Shown here piece after piece: positions 5,693 through 8,813 of a stretch of 8,813 bases of DNA (its first letter is position 1; the number at the start of each line of letters is the position of its first letter). Source of the DNA: Euryarchaeota archaeon UBA40 (lineage in GTDB: Archaea > Thermoplasmatota > Poseidoniia > Poseidoniales > Thalassarchaeaceae); assembly GCA_002506875.1 (NCBI GenBank), contig DAYJ01000004.1, positions 1 through 8,813 of the forward strand. The letters are read 5' to 3'. The notes beneath the pieces were generated by a model. It saw nothing but the letters and a program-made list of their open reading frames with translations. It searched no databases and was not told the DNA's origin. The position numbers and the translations under genes are program-made.

Positions 5693-6451
5693 TTAGTTAT
5701 CCATCCCAATAGCACGTCCCTTATCGTCAACTAATACCACATTTATTCCAACACCGGTTCGGTGAAATGCGATCAGTTCCAAACCGTGAATTCGATGTCC
5801 AGTGGGCGCTCGTCCGAGAACAGACCGCTGCTCCCTTGAGTGGCGAACACGCGCCCATCCCCTCCGTCCAGTCGGCTTCATCTCATCAACACGTTTTGCA
5901 GCCTCTTCCGGATTCAATAGTCGACGAACTCCCTCTACGTTGTCGAACCAAGGCAACGGTCCTTCAGGTGTGAATTGTATACCGAGAATCATGTCAACTC
6001 CTGCGGTCCACTGCGCTGCATCTGCGTCCGCACCAGATGGAATCGCGACAGCGTTTGGATGTGTGTGTAACCAGTGTGTGAAACGTCCACCTCGTCCACC
6101 GCGATCCGCAGCGAAGACCTCGTCAACCCATTCTTCTGGAATATGGTGCACTGAGTAGGAATCACCACGATTAACAAGATGTGGTTCTCCGAGAATGAAT
6201 CCTTCGCCTTGATGGAGTCCTGCGCGGTAATCGTCACCCGTGAATATCTCATCTACATCCTCTGGATGGGGTGAATCCATCATCGGATCAAATCCGACGA
6301 GAATCTCATCGGGAAGAGAGTGGAAGGCCCAGTCGAGGATTGTCTTGAGGTGAACTACGGGAAGGAGGATGAGTCCACGGTAACCGTCGCGCTGCTCTAA
6401 TGATTGCCGATTGTATGCCGCTGCTGCATCTAGAAGCCACGGCTCGACCAT
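5693..6451 (-). CDS. JAMM/MPN (JAB) metalloprotease-like protein with N- and C-terminal extensions
   Basis: JAMM proteins are zinc isopeptidases that remove ubiquitin-like modifiers or process small sulfur-carrier proteins. The motif HTHPNAVAIPSGAD fits H-x-H-x10-D exactly (His129, His131, Asp142), with Ser139 in the usual place. The best candidate for the catalytic glutamate is Glu83 in GEGFILGE: it lies 46 residues before His129, close to the spacing I recall for archaeal AfJAMM, and the following YSVHHIPEEW resembles the family strand-helix turn. The metal site is therefore likely intact. The 252-residue product is about twice a minimal JAMM domain. Residues 1-80 (LILLPVVHLKTILDW, LPDEILVGFDP) and about 155-252 match nothing I know. 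It has no signal peptide or membrane helix, so it should be cytosolic. GAAGGGA just before the ATG is a weak Shine-Dalgarno candidate. No ubiquitin-like or E1-like gene lies nearby. Confidence 0.83.
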   Translation of the reverse strand: MVEPWLLDAAAAYNRQSLEQRDGYRGLILLPVVHLKTILDWAFHSLPDEILVGFDPMMDSPHPEDVDEIFTGDDYRAGLHQGEGFILGEPHLVNRGDSYSVHHIPEEWVDEVFAADRGGRGGRFTHWLHTHPNAVAIPSGADADAAQWTAGVDMILGIQFTPEGPLPWFDNVEGVRRLLNPEEAAKRVDEMKPTGRRGWARVRHSREQRSVLGRAPTGHRIHGLELIAFHRTGVGINVVLVDDKGRAIGMDN

Positions 6452-6513
6452 GTCCCTTCGATGTCGCGAAGCACTAATGAGGGTTCGACCCCGAGTGTCA
6501 TCTGGTTATCGGC
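6452..6513. promoter_or_regulatory. Divergent JAMM/acidic-protein intergenic region
   Basis: Only 62 bases separate the two divergent starts, so their promoters must overlap if both lie here (inference). The gap holds an imperfect inverted repeat, GGGTTCGACCCC at 6481-6492, about 22-33 bases before the forward ATG, which could be an operator or chance. CACTAATGA (6471-6479) is the only AT-rich piece. Confidence 0.22.
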
Positions 6514-7239
6514 ATGGCGAAGAGGAAACGCGGCGGTTTCGGCAAGTTCCTCGGAAATCTCGGTGGCAACCCCTACGACCGTCTAATGAGTCAGTTTGAA
6601 CGCACCGTCAAACAGGCCGGTGATGATGACGATGAACTTGCAGATCAGTTGAATCGTTTTGCTCGAATTGTGAAACGTCGTTATGAGGAGGGGGAAATTG
6701 ACGATGAGGAGCATGACCTACTGATTGAGGAGGTCGAAGATGCTCACCCTGATGACAAGTCCTTTGCTCGACTTGGTGATGGTTCCGATGAGTTCTACGA
6801 TTCTGATGATCTTCCAGATGCACCTGAGTTGAAGGTTGGTAAGGACGTCGACCTCGACGACCTTCTTCAAGGATCCCGGTCAGACTCTACAGGTTCATGG
6901 GGCGCTGATGAGTATGATGAATATCGCCAGCGGATGGCAGAGGAATTCATGCGCGAGTCTGACGAAGCAATCGCATCAGGTGACCATGAGATGGTCCAAG
7001 CACAGGACCCTGGCGGAGGGCGCGTCTTTGGTGATGATGAAGAAGAAGCGGAGAAGATGAAGCGCAAGATTATGATCGAAGAGGGCATGATTAGCGAAGA
7101 GGAAGATACCGCTGAAGAGTCAGAGGATGACGACGGAATAGAGGTTGATGAAGACGGCGTTGAATGGTGGGAGGACGAGGATGGCCAGTGGTGGTATCGT
7201 CCTCCTGACGAAGAGGATTGGTTCGCCTACGACGAATGA
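6514..7239 (+). CDS. Highly acidic protein with SHOCT-like segment and C-terminal Trp-Trp repeats
   Basis: The 241-residue product is about one third Asp plus Glu (80 by my count) and has no signal peptide or membrane segment. It begins with a basic, Gly-rich tail (KRKRGGFGKF, residues 3-12) that could touch nucleic acid or membrane. Residues 42-75 resemble a SHOCT-type helical hairpin, with RRYEEGEIDDEEHDLL giving the typical RY-x2-GEI-x-DEE pattern. Residues 76-205 are mostly acidic and probably disordered, with helical pieces at 135-150 and 176-192. The C terminus carries a tandem aromatic motif: DEDGVEWW (212-219) then DEDGQWWY (221-228), followed by RPPDEEDWFAY. I recall similar DG-x-WW tails in Marine Group II proteins but cannot verify it. 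Function is unknown; a scaffold or adaptor is a guess. Fifteen bases separate it from the convergent S15 gene. Confidence 0.82.
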   Translation: MAKRKRGGFGKFLGNLGGNPYDRLMSQFERTVKQAGDDDDELADQLNRFARIVKRRYEEGEIDDEEHDLLIEEVEDAHPDDKSFARLGDGSDEFYDSDDLPDAPELKVGKDVDLDDLLQGSRSDSTGSWGADEYDEYRQRMAEEFMRESDEAIASGDHEMVQAQDPGGGRVFGDDEEEAEKMKRKIMIEEGMISEEEDTAEESEDDDGIEVDEDGVEWWEDEDGQWWYRPPDEEDWFAYDE

Positions 7240-7254
7240 AGGTTAGCGAAGAAA

Positions 7255-8813
7255 TTATTCTTCCATTCCAGCATCCCACCAGGGTGGGACATTGAACCAC
7301 TCCTCTGCATCGAAACTTCGATCCGTAAGCGGTAGGCTTAGTGGCTGCTCACTACCCGAGATTGTCATTCCGAAGGCTGCACAAGGGCTTGGCAAGTAGT
7401 CCTCGCCCGCTTCGGTGATTACTAGCTCAATCGAATGACCTGCAGGAACGCGGACGTCCATCGGATTAAACTCCATCATCATCGTGTATTCACTTAGTGG
7501 CATTGCTGCTTGTGATTCATAGCCACCATCTCGATACCGGACATCCATTGTTGCATGGCCCAGGCGTAGGTCCTCAGTTGCATCTCGCATTGTTACGAAG
7601 AGTTGGCCTCCGTTGCATAGTCCGGTACTCGCACGAACATGGAATGTCGGCATTCCTTGGATGTGTAGATCCTCTTCCATTGGAGGCGAGGTTAGCGTGA
7701 GAGATGAGGTCGCAGAGACCGACATGCCTCCATTTGAATCCCATGTGGAGACATCCATCGTTGTCCATTCCATATCCTCTGGAGGCCAAGTTTCTTCGAC
7801 ATGCCAGCGGCCGTCATGTGTTTGCATTTGTGCGTGAGCAGCAGGCTCCTCCCCGTTGCCTTTGAGGTAATACTCGAACCAGTTCCACATTTCGATAGCC
7901 CAATCCATTCGACTCATGTTGGGGTATGCTTCCTCTCCATATCCAGAAGTGAGTCCCCCGTGAATTTCGGGTTGATCGGGGTAATTGTGAGCCCATTGGC
8001 CGGAGATTACTCGCGTATGAACGCCAGCGTCGTTCAACATCTTGTAGGTTGGGAATGCATGGTAAGGGTCAACATTCCAGTCTTGTAGGCCCCATACGAT
8101 GTATACGCTACCTTCGTAATTATCGATTACATCTTGCAGATGATATCGTTCATCCCAGTAGTCATTCCACTCGTCGCCGCCTAGGCCAGCTCCTGCCCAA
8201 GTGGTAAACGGACTGACTGGACCAATGACATCGTCGCTACACATTCGCATGTCATCTTCGGTTGCATCTGTAGTTGCACCTTCGTAGAGAGCATCGTAAA
8301 GCATTGCTCGCGACTCACTACTACCGTTGCGATAGAACATCTGTTGGACTCCGATGCTGCCAGAGATAGGTACGATCGTTTTCAGATGCTCCGAAGGGTT
8401 CTGCGCTGCTTCCCAGTTGGTGGTACCTGCATACGATTTACCCATCAGCCCAACGTTCCCATTCGACCATTCCTGAGTCCCAAGCCATTCAACAGCAGCT
8501 TGGATTCCAGTTTGTTCACCTAGTCCTTTGACGTCTTGACAGTGTGTTGATTGTCCGGTTCCGAAGGTCGATACTTGTGCGAGTGCGTAGCCGTGCGGAA
8601 CGAACTGCTCAAGCACCCATTCACCTACTCCTCTATCAGGAACAGTGTTTGGATTAGAGTCATCGCCAACAATTCCCTCTCCACCGAAGTCGTAGTATGG
8701 GTGGACTGTGGCAATGACTGGAACAGTTGTACCTTGGGGGACATTCGGCATCCACAAGGCGATGTGCATTAGAGCAGGGCCCGGGAAGCCTGCATCCTGT
8801 TCAGAGGCCGTTA
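7255..8813 (-). CDS. S15-family X-Pro dipeptidyl-peptidase/CocE-like serine hydrolase, cut by right edge
   Basis: Enzymes of this alpha/beta-hydrolase family cleave X-Pro dipeptides from peptide N termini, or act as acyl esterases or acylases (CocE branch). The frame is open to the window edge, so the N terminus is missing; the first in-frame ATG (8769) is internal, since family-like sequence (GFPGPALMHIALWMPN) spans it. Counting from that Met, the nucleophile is Ser112 in GKSYAG, the acid Asp230 in GLQDWNVDP and the base His261 in GQWAHNYP. Spacings of 118 and 31 agree with the 120 and 30 I recall for lactococcal PepX. Upstream, STFGTGQS and GLGEQTGIQAAVEWL are also typical. Residues from about 335 form the C-terminal jelly-roll domain (PepX_C). 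The four cysteines (77, 177, 385, 463) could form disulfides in an exported protein, but any signal peptide lies outside. Peptide scavenging fits a protein-degrading marine archaeon (inference). Confidence 0.93.
   Translation of the reverse strand, partial: TASEQDAGFPGPALMHIALWMPNVPQGTTVPVIATVHPYYDFGGEGIVGDDSNPNTVPDRGVGEWVLEQFVPHGYALAQVSTFGTGQSTHCQDVKGLGEQTGIQAAVEWLGTQEWSNGNVGLMGKSYAGTTNWEAAQNPSEHLKTIVPISGSIGVQQMFYRNGSSESRAMLYDALYEGATTDATEDDMRMCSDDVIGPVSPFTTWAGAGLGGDEWNDYWDERYHLQDVIDNYEGSVYIVWGLQDWNVDPYHAFPTYKMLNDAGVHTRVISGQWAHNYPDQPEIHGGLTSGYGEEAYPNMSRMDWAIEMWNWFEYYLKGNGEEPAAHAQMQTHDGRWHVEETWPPEDMEWTTMDVSTWDSNGGMSVSATSSLTLTSPPMEEDLHIQGMPTFHVRASTGLCNGGQLFVTMRDATEDLRLGHATMDVRYRDGGYESQAAMPLSEYTMMMEFNPMDVRVPAGHSIELVITEAGEDYLPSPCAAFGMTISGSEQPLSLPLTDRSFDAEEWFNVPPWWDAGMEE

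Noticed and set aside
6481..6492. GGGTTCGACCCC resembling a tRNA T-arm
   Set aside because: The flanking bases do not form a five-pair T stem or an acceptor stem, and no D-arm or anticodon arm lies upstream; only 62 bases separate the neighbouring genes.
8770..8813. Treating the ATG at 8769 as the true start of the S15 gene
   Set aside because: The frame stays open to the window edge with family-like sequence across this Met, so the gene is truncated by the window.

Overview
The window most likely comes from an archaeon, and Marine Group II Euryarchaeota (Poseidoniales) is my best guess. The firm evidence is the left-edge gene: a 4-demethylwyosine synthase (Taw1/TYW1) that begins directly at its Fe-S domain with no flavodoxin domain, which is the archaeal form. 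The Marine Group II call is inference. It rests on balanced base composition, almost no Shine-Dalgarno sequences, a very acidic protein ending in Trp-Trp repeats, a probably exported S15 peptidase, and an AlkB-type monooxygenase. No rRNA or other phylogenetic marker is present to settle it.

Layout, left to right. At 1-221 (-) is the 5' part of taw1. At 364-891 (+) is msrA, followed by an unknown 107-aa protein (940-1263, +). At 1260-1400 (-) is a 46-aa cysteine-rich zinc-ribbon or rubredoxin-like protein, easily missed because it is so short. It is divergent from an alkB-like integral-membrane diiron monooxygenase (1486-2493, +), which is followed in the same direction by an OsmC-family protein (2527-2925) and a four-helix membrane protein of unknown function (2976-3767). 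That last gene overlaps tail-to-tail with an MFS transporter (3740-5032, -). Then come an oligoribonuclease (5121-5660, +), a JAMM/MPN metalloprotease-like protein (5693-6451, -), an acidic protein with a SHOCT-like segment and Trp-Trp repeats (6514-7239, +), and an S15-family X-Pro dipeptidyl-peptidase-like hydrolase that runs off the right edge (7255-8813, -).

Genes are tightly packed and change strand often, so only msrA-hypothetical and alkB-osmC-membrane protein look like possible operons. The left half has a redox theme: methionine sulfoxide repair, a thiol peroxidase-fold protein, a diiron oxygenase and a tiny Cys-rich protein. The right half mixes RNA turnover, proteolysis and transport with no obvious common pathway. 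I see no RNA genes, mobile elements, CRISPR arrays, large repeats or convincing terminators. No stretch longer than 300 bases lacks a gene.

I do not see an unmistakable new multi-gene system. The most interesting points are the archaeal alkB neighbourhood with its small metal-binding partner candidate, the bacterial/eukaryotic-type oligoribonuclease, the extended JAMM protein and the acidic Trp-Trp protein.
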